A DNA stretch of 64,000 bases, taken from NCBI RefSeq assembly GCF_049999945.1, contig NZ_JBLYUB010000035.1:1-64000 (forward strand), read 5' to 3'. This document shows, piece after piece, positions 42,141 through 49,597 of the stretch; the first letter of the stretch is position 1, and each line of letters begins with the position of its first letter. Source of the stretch: Planosporangium spinosum. GTDB taxonomy: Bacteria; Actinomycetota; Actinomycetes; Mycobacteriales; Micromonosporaceae. Below the pieces are notes generated by a model, which was not told the DNA's origin, did no database searches, and was given only the letters and a program-made list of their open reading frames with translations. Position numbers and translations under genes: made by a program.

Positions 42141-44285
42141 CTAACCGGCGGTGAGGGCGGAGGGCGGCTGCGACGCGCCCGGTAGCCGGTCCGGCACTGC
42201 CGGCCGCACGGCCGTCCGGCTCGGCTGCGGCGCGGGCAGCACGCCGTACCGGCCGGCGTCACCGGCGTCGTCGCTGCCCACGTGGGCGGCGGGGGGCAGG
42301 GCGGCCGGCGGCTGACCGGCCAGGGCAGCGTCGAGGAAGCCCTGCCACAGCGTGAGGGGCAGCCCTTCGCCCTCGATGGGCGTGCCGGCGGCGTCGCGGA
42401 TCGGTCCCGGCTCGGCCCGGCCGATCCACACCACGGCGGCGAGTTGCGGGGTGTACCCGGCCATCCAGGCGTCGGAGTTGTCGTCGGTGTCGCCGAACTG
42501 GCGGGTACCGGTCTTGCCGGCCGCCGCCCGGCCGGGGACCGGTCCGTGGGCGTCGACGGTCTCGGCGAGCACCACCGACACGTCGGCGGCAACGGCGGCC
42601 GGCAGGACCCGTACCCGCTGCGGTGCGGCCCGGTACCACGGCGCGCCGTCCGGCCCCGCCACGGACTCCAGCAGGTGGCGCTCGGCCCGTACCCCGCCGG
42701 CGGCGAACGTGGCGTACACGCTGGCGAGGTCGGCCGGGCTGACCGGATAGATGCCGAGCGCGATGTCGGCCCGGGTGCGGCCCGGCTCCGGATCGCCCGG
42801 CTGGTCGACCAGGGACGGCTTGCCGTCGTAGCGTTCCGCGACGCCGGCGGCCGTCGCCAGGCGGCGGATCGCGGGCGGCCCGACCTTCTCGGCCAGCGCG
42901 TAGAACGGCGTGTTGAGCGAGTCCACCATCGCCTGGTCGAGCGGGCACACCGGGCACTGCAGCCCGTCGTGGTTGACCAGCGGCACGCCGCGCCGGCCCG
43001 GGAACGTCCGCGGTGAACGGCCGTTCCACAGCGAACGGTAGGAGATCCCCTGGTGTAGGCCTTCGGCCAGGACCAGCGGCTTGAACGTCGACGCCGGCGG
43101 GCGGGCCGCCACCGCGTCGTCGAAGAACCCGCTGCCGTGCGGGCCGCCGTAGTAGGCGCGGACCGCCCCGGTGGCGGGCTCGACCGCGACGAGCGCGGCG
43201 CGCAGCTGTGCCGGCTGGCCCGTGAGCGCGGCCGCGACCCGGTCGAGGGCGGCCCGCTGGGCCCCGACGTCGAGGGTGGTGACCACCCGCAGGCCGGCGG
43301 TACGCAGCGCCCGCGGCGGCACCCCGTGCCCGGCAAGTTCCCGCTCGATCTGGTCGACCACCAGGCCGAGCGGGCCGGCCGTGGCGTCGGCGGAGCGCGG
43401 CGGCACCGTCGGGTAGGGCAGGCGTGCGACCTCGGCGCGGTCCGCCCAGCCGAGCTCCGCCATCGTGGTCACGATGTAGCGCCATCGATCGCGCGCCGCC
43501 GCGGCGTCGACGGCGGGGTCGAAGTTCGTGGGATCTTTGATCACCGCGGCGAGCACCGCGCCCTGGGCGAGCGTGAGCCGGTCCACGGTCGTGCCGAAGT
43601 ACGCCGACGCGGCCGCCTCGATGCCGTACGCCCCACGCCCGAAGTACACGGTGTTGAGGTAGCGCTCGAGGACGGCGTCCTTGGGGTAGCGCCGCTCGAT
43701 CTTCACGGCGAGCACCGCCTCCTTGGCCTTGCGCTCGGCCGTGCGCTGCTGCGTCAGGTACGCGTTGCGGACGTACTGCTGTGTGATCGTGGAGGCGCCC
43801 TGGCCGGCGCCGTCGAACACGTTCGCCAGTACGGCGCGCCCGACGCCGCGCGCCGAGAGGCCGGCGTGGCCGTAGAAGCCGCGGTCCTCGGCGGCCAGCA
43901 CGGCCCGGCGCACCGGCAGCGGTACCCGGCGCAGCGGGACGTCGGTGCGGTTGTTGACCCCGACCCGGGCCAGCACGGTGTGCCCGTCGCGGTAGTACAG
44001 CACGGAAGCCTGGTCGATCACCGGGTCGGCGGGCAGCGGCACCGAGGCGGCGTACCCGGCGACGCCGGCGCCGCCGGCCGTGATCAGCATCAGGACGGCC
44101 GCCAGAACGTAGGTCAGGCGCCGGACGGCCCGTGAGAAGGCAAGGTGCCGGACCGTCCCTGACCGGCGCACCCGGAAGCGCCGGCCACCGCCCGCCCCGC
44201 CCGCCCGGTGGGCACCGACCGCCTCGCCGGCCCGGTGGGCACCGACCGCCCCGGGGATGACAACAGTGTGGCCTTCATCGATCAC
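42141..44285 (-). CDS. Class A penicillin-binding protein (transglycosylase/transpeptidase)
   Basis: A 714-residue bifunctional peptidoglycan synthase. The N-terminal tail contains a duplicated GAHRAG(E/G)-type repeat, then a single membrane span (about 58-80). The GT51 domain has catalytic E133 in EDRGFYGH and GASTITQQYVRNAYL. The transpeptidase domain has STFK at 399-402, SLN at 455-457 and KTGT at 591-594. All catalytic motifs are intact. The GTG start overlaps the lipoprotein stop by 11 bases, placing it last in the operon with the two-component system. Confidence 0.92.
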   Translation of the reverse strand: MIDEGHTVVIPGAVGAHRAGEAVGAHRAGGAGGGRRFRVRRSGTVRHLAFSRAVRRLTYVLAAVLMLITAGGAGVAGYAASVPLPADPVIDQASVLYYRDGHTVLARVGVNNRTDVPLRRVPLPVRRAVLAAEDRGFYGHAGLSARGVGRAVLANVFDGAGQGASTITQQYVRNAYLTQQRTAERKAKEAVLAVKIERRYPKDAVLERYLNTVYFGRGAYGIEAAASAYFGTTVDRLTLAQGAVLAAVIKDPTNFDPAVDAAAARDRWRYIVTTMAELGWADRAEVARLPYPTVPPRSADATAGPLGLVVDQIERELAGHGVPPRALRTAGLRVVTTLDVGAQRAALDRVAAALTGQPAQLRAALVAVEPATGAVRAYYGGPHGSGFFDDAVAARPPASTFKPLVLAEGLHQGISYRSLWNGRSPRTFPGRRGVPLVNHDGLQCPVCPLDQAMVDSLNTPFYALAEKVGPPAIRRLATAAGVAERYDGKPSLVDQPGDPEPGRTRADIALGIYPVSPADLASVYATFAAGGVRAERHLLESVAGPDGAPWYRAAPQRVRVLPAAVAADVSVVLAETVDAHGPVPGRAAAGKTGTRQFGDTDDNSDAWMAGYTPQLAAVVWIGRAEPGPIRDAAGTPIEGEGLPLTLWQGFLDAALAGQPPAALPPAAHVGSDDAGDAGRYGVLPAPQPSRTAVRPAVPDRLPGASQPPSALTAG

Positions 44286-44967
44286 CTGGCCACGGTGGAC
44301 AGCTCAGTTCACCGGCGCGTCCGGGCCATGTCACGATCGTGCAACAGGCCCCGCTCGGGCGGTCACTGTGCGTACATTCCGGCGGGTTCGGTCCGTCCCG
44401 TCCGGGCAGCGTGACGGGGCAGCTCACCGGGCCCCGCTGGTGACCGCTGAGCTTGTCGTACAGGGTCACCCGGGCCGGTGCCGTGACGTCGGCGGCCGCG
44501 GTGCACGCGATCTGCGCGACCGCCAGCTCGGACAGCCCGGCCGGATCGGACCGCTCGTCGTCGGACCGCTCGTCGGCGCTGGCGAGCAGCAGGGTGAGGT
44601 CGCCGCCGGCCCGCTCCGTCGGGATGATCCGGATGCCGGACGGCAGCTCCGTGGTGAGGCCGGCGTCGCGCTCGACGGGCAGCGGGCCGGCCGCCAGCAG
44701 GTCCAGCCCCTCGATCCGGCGGGTGCCGGCCGGGGAGGGCAGCGGCCGTTCGTCGATCCGGCGGGTGCTGGCCGGGGAGGGCGGGACCTGTCGCGCGCTC
44801 GGGTGGAGCCGGCCCTCCCGTACGAAGTACACCTGTTCGGCGACCAGGCTCGCCCGCGGCGCCGGACCGAACGAGATCGGTTCAGTGGGAGAGATCCCGC
44901 AACCGGCCGCCGGGGCGGCGGCGCCGGCGGTGAGCAGTACGGCGGCGAGCGGGCGCAGTCTCCTCAT
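44275..44967 (-). CDS. Lipoprotein downstream of sensor kinase (GerMN-like/CseA-like)
   Basis: A 230-residue lipoprotein with a hydrophobic signal and lipobox PAAGC (Cys near 23). The middle (VYFVREGRLHPSARQVPPS, then LPSGIRIIPTE) resembles GerMN-type secreted proteins. Two starts exist: ATG 44967 with GAGGAGG upstream, and ATG 44982 overlapping the kinase stop (ATGA). The 15-base string holding each ATG (GGAATGAGGAG) is duplicated. Gene order regulator-kinase-lipoprotein resembles the CseB-CseC-CseA logic of Streptomyces, where the lipoprotein tunes the response (comparison only). Confidence 0.7.
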   Translation of the reverse strand: MRRLRPLAAVLLTAGAAAPAAGCGISPTEPISFGPAPRASLVAEQVYFVREGRLHPSARQVPPSPASTRRIDERPLPSPAGTRRIEGLDLLAAGPLPVERDAGLTTELPSGIRIIPTERAGGDLTLLLASADERSDDERSDPAGLSELAVAQIACTAAADVTAPARVTLYDKLSGHQRGPVSCPVTLPGRDGPNPPECTHSDRPSGACCTIVTWPGRAGELSCPPWPGDR

Positions 44968-44978
44968 TCCGGGCCTCC

Positions 44979-46487
44979 TCATTCCGGGCTTTCCCGTTCC
45001 TGCCGTCCCCGGTCCGCACCGCCGACCCGGCCGGCGGTCGACGCCGCAGCCGGCGGGCGGCGGGGGAGGCGCAGCGTGAACCGGGCTCCGCCGTCGGTGT
45101 CGTTGGCCGCCTCCAGCGCCCCGCCGTGCAGGTGCGCGTTCTCCCACGCGATGGCCAGCCCGAGGCCGCTGCCCTCGGAGCGGGTACGCGCGGAGTCGGC
45201 CTTGTAGAAGCGCTCGAACACGTGCGGCATGATCTCCGGCGCCAGCCCCGGGCCGTGGTCGGTGACGGTCACCACGACGTGGTCGGTATCGTCGACGCCG
45301 AGCGCGACGGTGACCGGTGGGGCGCCGTGCCGCAGCGCGTTGCCGACGAGATTGGCCACGATCACGTCCAGGCGGCGCCGGTCCAGCTCCGCCGTGATCC
45401 CGGCGGGCAGGTCGGCGTGTACGGCGCCGGTCCAGCCCCGGGCGGCCAGGGTCGCCGACACCGCCGCCGCGACGTCCACCGGGCCGCGCCGCAGCACCGC
45501 CCCACCGGCGTCGAACCGGGAGATCTCGATGAGGTTCTCCACCAGTTGCCGCAGCCGTCGGGTCTCGGTGCCCATGATGCGCGCCGCGGTGGCGGCGTCG
45601 CCGCCCAGGCCCATCGCCTCCTCCTCCAGGGCGTCGGTCACCGCGGTCATCGCCGTCAGCGGGGTACGCAGCTCGTGGGAGACGTCGGCGACGAACCGCC
45701 GCCCCCTCGCCTCCATGCGGCGCAGTTCGTCGACGTTGTGCTGCAGCCGGCCGGCCATCGCGTTGAACGTGCGGACCAGCTCGGCCAGCTCGTCCGAGCC
45801 GCGGGCGCGCAGCCTGGTGTCCAGCCGCCCCTCGGCCAGCCGGCGGGCGGCGCGCCGCAGGTCCCGTACCGGCCGCAGCACGCCGGCGGCGGCGATGAGC
45901 GCCAGCAGGACGGCGGGCAGCAGGGCCAGCAGCAGGATGACCGCCGCGGACCTGGCCAGGCGGTCGATCGTCGACTGCTCCGGGGTGAGGTCCTGCACGC
46001 CGTACACCTCGATGCCGGTGGGCTGCCCGAGCTGGTCCCGCAGCTGGCCGCCGGCGAGGACGTACCGGTGGCCGTCCAGTTCGATCCGCTGGACGACCAG
46101 CCGGTCGCGTTCCCGGACGGCCGCGCGCAACTCGGGCGGCACCCGGTCCAGCGGCACCGGGCGGTAACTGGACCGCAGGTCGCCGTAGACCACGAGGCCG
46201 CCGACCGCGTCACCCAGCCGCTCCAGTTCCTCCTGGCCGGGGGGAAGCTGCGGCGGCGGGTTCAGCGACTCCAGGCTCTTGCGGGTCCGGTCGGCGAACT
46301 GGTCCTGGGTCTTCTCGAGCACGATGGTGCGCGCCTGCCGGTAGCTGGCCCCGGCCACCGCTGCACCGCTGAGCAGGGCCACCAGCGCGAACGCCACCAC
46401 CAGCCGGGGCCGTAGGCCGAGCAGCCGGGAGCGGACCGGGCGGCGCGGCGGGGGCCGGTCGCCGGGCGTGACCGTGCGGTCGGTCAT
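44979..46487 (-). CDS. Two-component sensor histidine kinase
   Basis: A 502-residue HK with two membrane spans flanking an extracellular loop (about 50-190), a HAMP domain (LRPVRDLRRAARRLAEGRLD), the H-box FVADVSHELRTPLTA, and N, G1 and G2 boxes (NLVGNALRHG, DHGPGLAP, GSGLGLAI). It autophosphorylates on the H-box histidine and passes phosphate to the regulator encoded just upstream; the ATG overlaps that gene's stop. The extracellular sensor suggests a cell-envelope signal, consistent with the PBP in the same operon (inference). Confidence 0.93.
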   Translation of the reverse strand: MTDRTVTPGDRPPPRRPVRSRLLGLRPRLVVAFALVALLSGAAVAGASYRQARTIVLEKTQDQFADRTRKSLESLNPPPQLPPGQEELERLGDAVGGLVVYGDLRSSYRPVPLDRVPPELRAAVRERDRLVVQRIELDGHRYVLAGGQLRDQLGQPTGIEVYGVQDLTPEQSTIDRLARSAAVILLLALLPAVLLALIAAAGVLRPVRDLRRAARRLAEGRLDTRLRARGSDELAELVRTFNAMAGRLQHNVDELRRMEARGRRFVADVSHELRTPLTAMTAVTDALEEEAMGLGGDAATAARIMGTETRRLRQLVENLIEISRFDAGGAVLRRGPVDVAAAVSATLAARGWTGAVHADLPAGITAELDRRRLDVIVANLVGNALRHGAPPVTVALGVDDTDHVVVTVTDHGPGLAPEIMPHVFERFYKADSARTRSEGSGLGLAIAWENAHLHGGALEAANDTDGGARFTLRLPRRPPAAASTAGRVGGADRGRQERESPE

Positions 46488-47164
46488 ACCGGCCCGAACC
46501 GGTACCCGAAGCCCCGCACCGTCTGCACGTAGACCGGCGCGGACGGGGAGTTCTCGATCTTCAGACGCAGTCGTTGCACGCAGGCATCCACCAGTCGCGA
46601 GTCGCCCAGGTAGTCGTGGTCCCATACCGACTGGAGCAGCTGCTCGCGGGTGAGGACCCGACCCGGCGCGCTGGACAGCTCCAGCAGCAGCCGCAGTTCG
46701 GTCGGGGTGAGACTGACCGGCTCGCCTCGTTTGTGGACGGTCAGCCCGGCCCGGTCGATGGTGAGGTCACCGAACCTGCCCGTGTCGGGCAGGGACGGCT
46801 CGCGCGCGGTGCGCCGCAGCACCGCGCGCAGTCGGGCGTCGAGCACCCGCGGCTCGACCGGTTTGACCACGTAGTCGTCGGCGCCCGCCTCCAGGCCGCC
46901 CACCACGTCGAAGTCGTCGCCCCGGGCGGTCAGCATGACCACCGGGACAGACCCGGCGGCCCGGATCCGGCGGCACACCTCGAACCCGTCGATGCCCGGC
47001 AGCATCAGGTCGAGCACCACGATGTCGGGGGTCGCCGCCTGGACCCGGGTCAGGCCCTCCTCGCCGGTCGCCGCGCACGCCACCGTATGGCCCTGCCGGC
47101 GCAGCGCGAACTCCAGCCCGTCCCGAACGGCCTGGTCGTCTTCGATCAACAGGACATGAGCCAC
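46484..47164 (-). CDS. OmpR/PhoB-type response regulator
   Basis: A 226-residue regulator. The receiver domain has the acidic pocket EDD at 8-10, phospho-acceptor D52 (VVLDLMLPG) and conserved Thr and Lys (MLTARG, VVKPVE). The C-terminal winged helix has LTPTELRLLLELSSAPGRVL and RLRLKIENSP. It is the first gene of RR-HK-lipoprotein-PBP on the minus strand and probably activates its own operon and other wall genes. Confidence 0.95.
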   Translation of the reverse strand: MAHVLLIEDDQAVRDGLEFALRRQGHTVACAATGEEGLTRVQAATPDIVVLDLMLPGIDGFEVCRRIRAAGSVPVVMLTARGDDFDVVGGLEAGADDYVVKPVEPRVLDARLRAVLRRTAREPSLPDTGRFGDLTIDRAGLTVHKRGEPVSLTPTELRLLLELSSAPGRVLTREQLLQSVWDHDYLGDSRLVDACVQRLRLKIENSPSAPVYVQTVRGFGYRFGPV

Positions 47165-47227
47165 GGCCTATTTGTACCCGAGGGGACGTCCGGCCGCGGA
47201 CGGCAGGCGGGGTCCGCGTATGCCATC

Positions 47228-47659
47228 TCAATGGACGGTCGCGAGGCGCGGTGGACATCGGGCAACAGGTGGATCTTCGCCGCTGCGGCGAAGCTCCGCG
47301 TCAAGTACCTTGCCGTCGGCGACCAGCAGCCGTGGCGGGTGGTCGATCAGCCTGGCGAACAGCGGCCGGAAGCGCAGCCGGGCGGTGAGCCGGTGGGCGA
47401 GGAGAACCGTTATCAGAGTCGCCGCGCCGGCCAGGTAACCGGCATCGTGCGCATTGGGTACCCGACCGACGATCGCTCCCGCGGCGACGGCTGCGACGAA
47501 GTCGAACGCCGACATTTCCGCCAGGGTGCGGCGTTCACCGATGCGGAAGCAGGCCACGGCGGTGACGTAAAGCAGCACGGTCTTGACCACGACCCACCAC
47601 AGGTCGTGCGGGGATCCGAATACCATCGACACGGCCCGCGCTACCCGATCCGGGTGCAC
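47228..47659 (-). CDS. DUF421 (YetF-like) membrane protein, C-terminally short
   Basis: A 143-residue protein with three N-terminal hydrophobic spans (WWVVVKTVLLYVTAVACFR onwards) and the DUF421 linker (RRTLAEMSAFDFVAAVAAGA, DHPPRLLVADGKVLDAELRR). Usual DUF421 proteins continue for some 40 residues after this point with a beta-rich cytoplasmic domain; here the sequence changes to a short unrelated tail. It is probably truncated or frameshifted at the 3' end. The start may be ATG 47626 (MVFGSPHDLWW). Confidence 0.7.
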   Translation of the reverse strand: MHPDRVARAVSMVFGSPHDLWWVVVKTVLLYVTAVACFRIGERRTLAEMSAFDFVAAVAAGAIVGRVPNAHDAGYLAGAATLITVLLAHRLTARLRFRPLFARLIDHPPRLLVADGKVLDAELRRSGEDPPVARCPPRLATVH

Positions 47660-47695
47660 GACAAACGCCGCGCTGCGGTGGATGGCACGCGAGCG

Positions 47696-49120
47696 TCAGA
47701 GGCCGTACTGCTCCAGCAGGCGCAGCCAGACCTCGCTCACGGTCGGGAACGTCGGGACCGCGTGCCACAGCTGGTCGAGGGGGACCTCGGCGTTGACCGC
47801 GACGGTGGCCGAGTGCAGCAGGCTGTCCACGTCGGGGGCGACGAAGGTGGCGCCGAGCAGGACCCGGCGGTCTTCGTCGACGACGAGCTTCGCGCGGCCG
47901 GTGTAGCCGACGCCGCGGACCTCGGCGCCGGCGACCGAGCCGATGTCGTACTCCACGGTCCGAACGTTGTAGCCGTCGGCGCGGGCCCGGGACTCGGTGC
48001 GCCCGACCATGCAGACCTGCGGTTCGGTGAAGACGACCTGCGGGGCACCCCGGTCGTCGGCGGTGTCGCGCAGCCCCGGCGCGTCGTCGGGCCGGCCGGC
48101 GGCCCGGGCCGCGATCACGTCGCCGCATACCCGGGCCTGGTACTTGCCCATGTGGGTGAGCAGGTTACGGCCGTTGACGTCGCCGACGGCGTACAGCCAG
48201 CCGTCGGGCACGGCGGTGGCCCGCATGCTGTTGTCGACCTCGATCGGGCCGTGTGGTCGCAGGCCGATGGTCTCCAGGCCGATGTCGTCCACCGCCGGCC
48301 GGCGGCCGGTACCGAGGAGAACCTCATCGGCGTCGATCTGTGTGCCGTCGTCGGTGTGGACGGTCACCGGCCCACCTGGCACCGGCCGTTCGACCCGCGC
48401 GGCCTGGCGGCCGAAGCGCACGTCGATGCCGAACTCCCGCATCGACGCCGCGACCAGGTCGCCGGCGAACGGCTCGGCCCGCTCGAGCAGGCGGTCGCGG
48501 CGTACGAGCATCGTCGTCGCTACAGCGCCGAGGGAGTGCAGTGCCTGGGACATCTCGCAGGCCACCGGCCCGGCACCGATCACGATCAGCCGCTTGGGTA
48601 CCTGCTGGACCTGCGTGGCCTCCCGGTTGGTCCACGGCCGTGCCTCCCGCAGCCCGGGCACGCTGGGGATCGCGGGGTCGCTGCCGGTGGCGACGACGAC
48701 GGCGTGCCGGGCCCGCAGCGTCCGGGGGCCGCCGTCCGGGGTGCTCACCTCGACCCGCAGGGGCCCGGCCAGGCGTCCGTGGCCCCGTACGAACGTCGCC
48801 GGGAGGTTGTCGACCCAGCTCACGTTGTGGCTGTCGTCGAGGTGGGACACGGTGGCGTCGCGGCGGGCCAGCACCGCGGCGGCGTCGATCGGGCCGCGCA
48901 GTTCCAGTCCCGGCATCCGGTCCACCTCGGCCGCCAGCTCCATCGGCCACAGTAGGGCCTTGCTCGGGATGCACGCGTAGTACTCGCATTCGCCGCCGGC
49001 CAGGCGCTCCTCGACGACGGCCGCGGTCAGGCCGCCCCGTACGGCGCGCGCGGCGGCGGTCAACCCGACCGGTCCCGCCCCGATCACGATCACGTCGAAG
49101 GCATCGTTGTCGTCCGCCAT
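47696..49120 (-). CDS. Pyridine nucleotide-disulfide oxidoreductase (mercuric reductase/LPD-like)
   Basis: A 474-residue flavoprotein. FAD-binding GAGPVG is at 14-19, a redox-active cysteine pair is C45 and C50 in GGECEYYACIPSK, and NAD(P)-binding VIGAGPVACE lies near 186-195, with a C-terminal dimerisation domain. The C-terminal active-site His-x-x-x-x-Glu motif of lipoamide dehydrogenase is altered (HAVPTFPTVSE). It is probably a quinone or disulfide reductase rather than lipoamide dehydrogenase. The ATG has GGAGGGATGCC upstream. Confidence 0.85.
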   Translation of the reverse strand: MADDNDAFDVIVIGAGPVGLTAAARAVRGGLTAAVVEERLAGGECEYYACIPSKALLWPMELAAEVDRMPGLELRGPIDAAAVLARRDATVSHLDDSHNVSWVDNLPATFVRGHGRLAGPLRVEVSTPDGGPRTLRARHAVVVATGSDPAIPSVPGLREARPWTNREATQVQQVPKRLIVIGAGPVACEMSQALHSLGAVATTMLVRRDRLLERAEPFAGDLVAASMREFGIDVRFGRQAARVERPVPGGPVTVHTDDGTQIDADEVLLGTGRRPAVDDIGLETIGLRPHGPIEVDNSMRATAVPDGWLYAVGDVNGRNLLTHMGKYQARVCGDVIAARAAGRPDDAPGLRDTADDRGAPQVVFTEPQVCMVGRTESRARADGYNVRTVEYDIGSVAGAEVRGVGYTGRAKLVVDEDRRVLLGATFVAPDVDSLLHSATVAVNAEVPLDQLWHAVPTFPTVSEVWLRLLEQYGL

Positions 49121-49494
49121 GGCATCCCTCCGGCGCTGAAGGTCACGTCACCGGGTGACCTCCCCAGCAGGGTGGCGATTGAACCGGTGATCTCGAACGG
49201 CCACCGTTTCCCCGGCACCGGATCTACCGCAGAGTGTTCACGTCGCGCCGTGCGTCGACAGAACCCGACCGATCACCTGCGTGGCCGTCGCCGGTGACGC
49301 ACGGATACCGTGCAGCGCCCGGTTGTCCAGCCCGGCCGTCGGCTCGGCGGGCCCCGTCGGTCGTCTCGGTCAGCCGTCGGGCAGCGCGTACCGGTGGACG
49401 CGAGGTGACCGCCGAGCGCCTTCTCGGCCGCGGCCGCCGCGTCGAGCAGCGGTTGCGGGTCTGTCGGCGTCGCGGCGCCGTAGGACAGCGGGTC
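49121..49494. other. Intergenic region with decayed coding sequence
   Basis: About 370 bases with no intact gene. A plus-strand frame from 49234 stays open to the tail at 49495-49527 but is Arg/Ala-rich and unrecognisable before it. It is likely remnant mobile DNA. Confidence 0.4.
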
Positions 49495-49527
49495 GGCCTG
49501 ATCGGCGAATACTCGCAGGCCGCGTAG
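49495..49527 (+). pseudogene. Transposase C-terminal remnant (GLIGEYSQAA end)
   Basis: 33 bases identical but for one to 24257-24289, in the frame GLIGEYSQAA then TAG. It is the putative end of an integrase-type transposase whose body is gone. Nothing else is shared between the two loci. Confidence 0.4.
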
Positions 49528-49547
49528 TACCGCCTCCGGGTAACGGC

Positions 49548-49585
49548 AGCGGCGGCCACCTCGACTGGTCGAGGCGGCCGCCGCT
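49548..49585 (-). terminator. Hairpin downstream of the subtilase gene
   Basis: AGCGGCGGCCACCTCGAC (49548-49565) and its near-perfect inverse (49568-49585): 18-base arms, one mismatch, 2-base centre. It lies 12 bases past the protease stop on the minus strand, the expected place for an intrinsic terminator; there is no U-tract. Confidence 0.75.
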
Positions 49586-49597
49586 GATTGTTGGTTG

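Noticed and set aside
40223..43336. Very long minus-strand frame opposite GH127 and overlapping the PBP gene
   Set aside because: Arg/Pro/Gly-rich shadow of high-GC genes; GH127 and PBP motifs are on the other frames.
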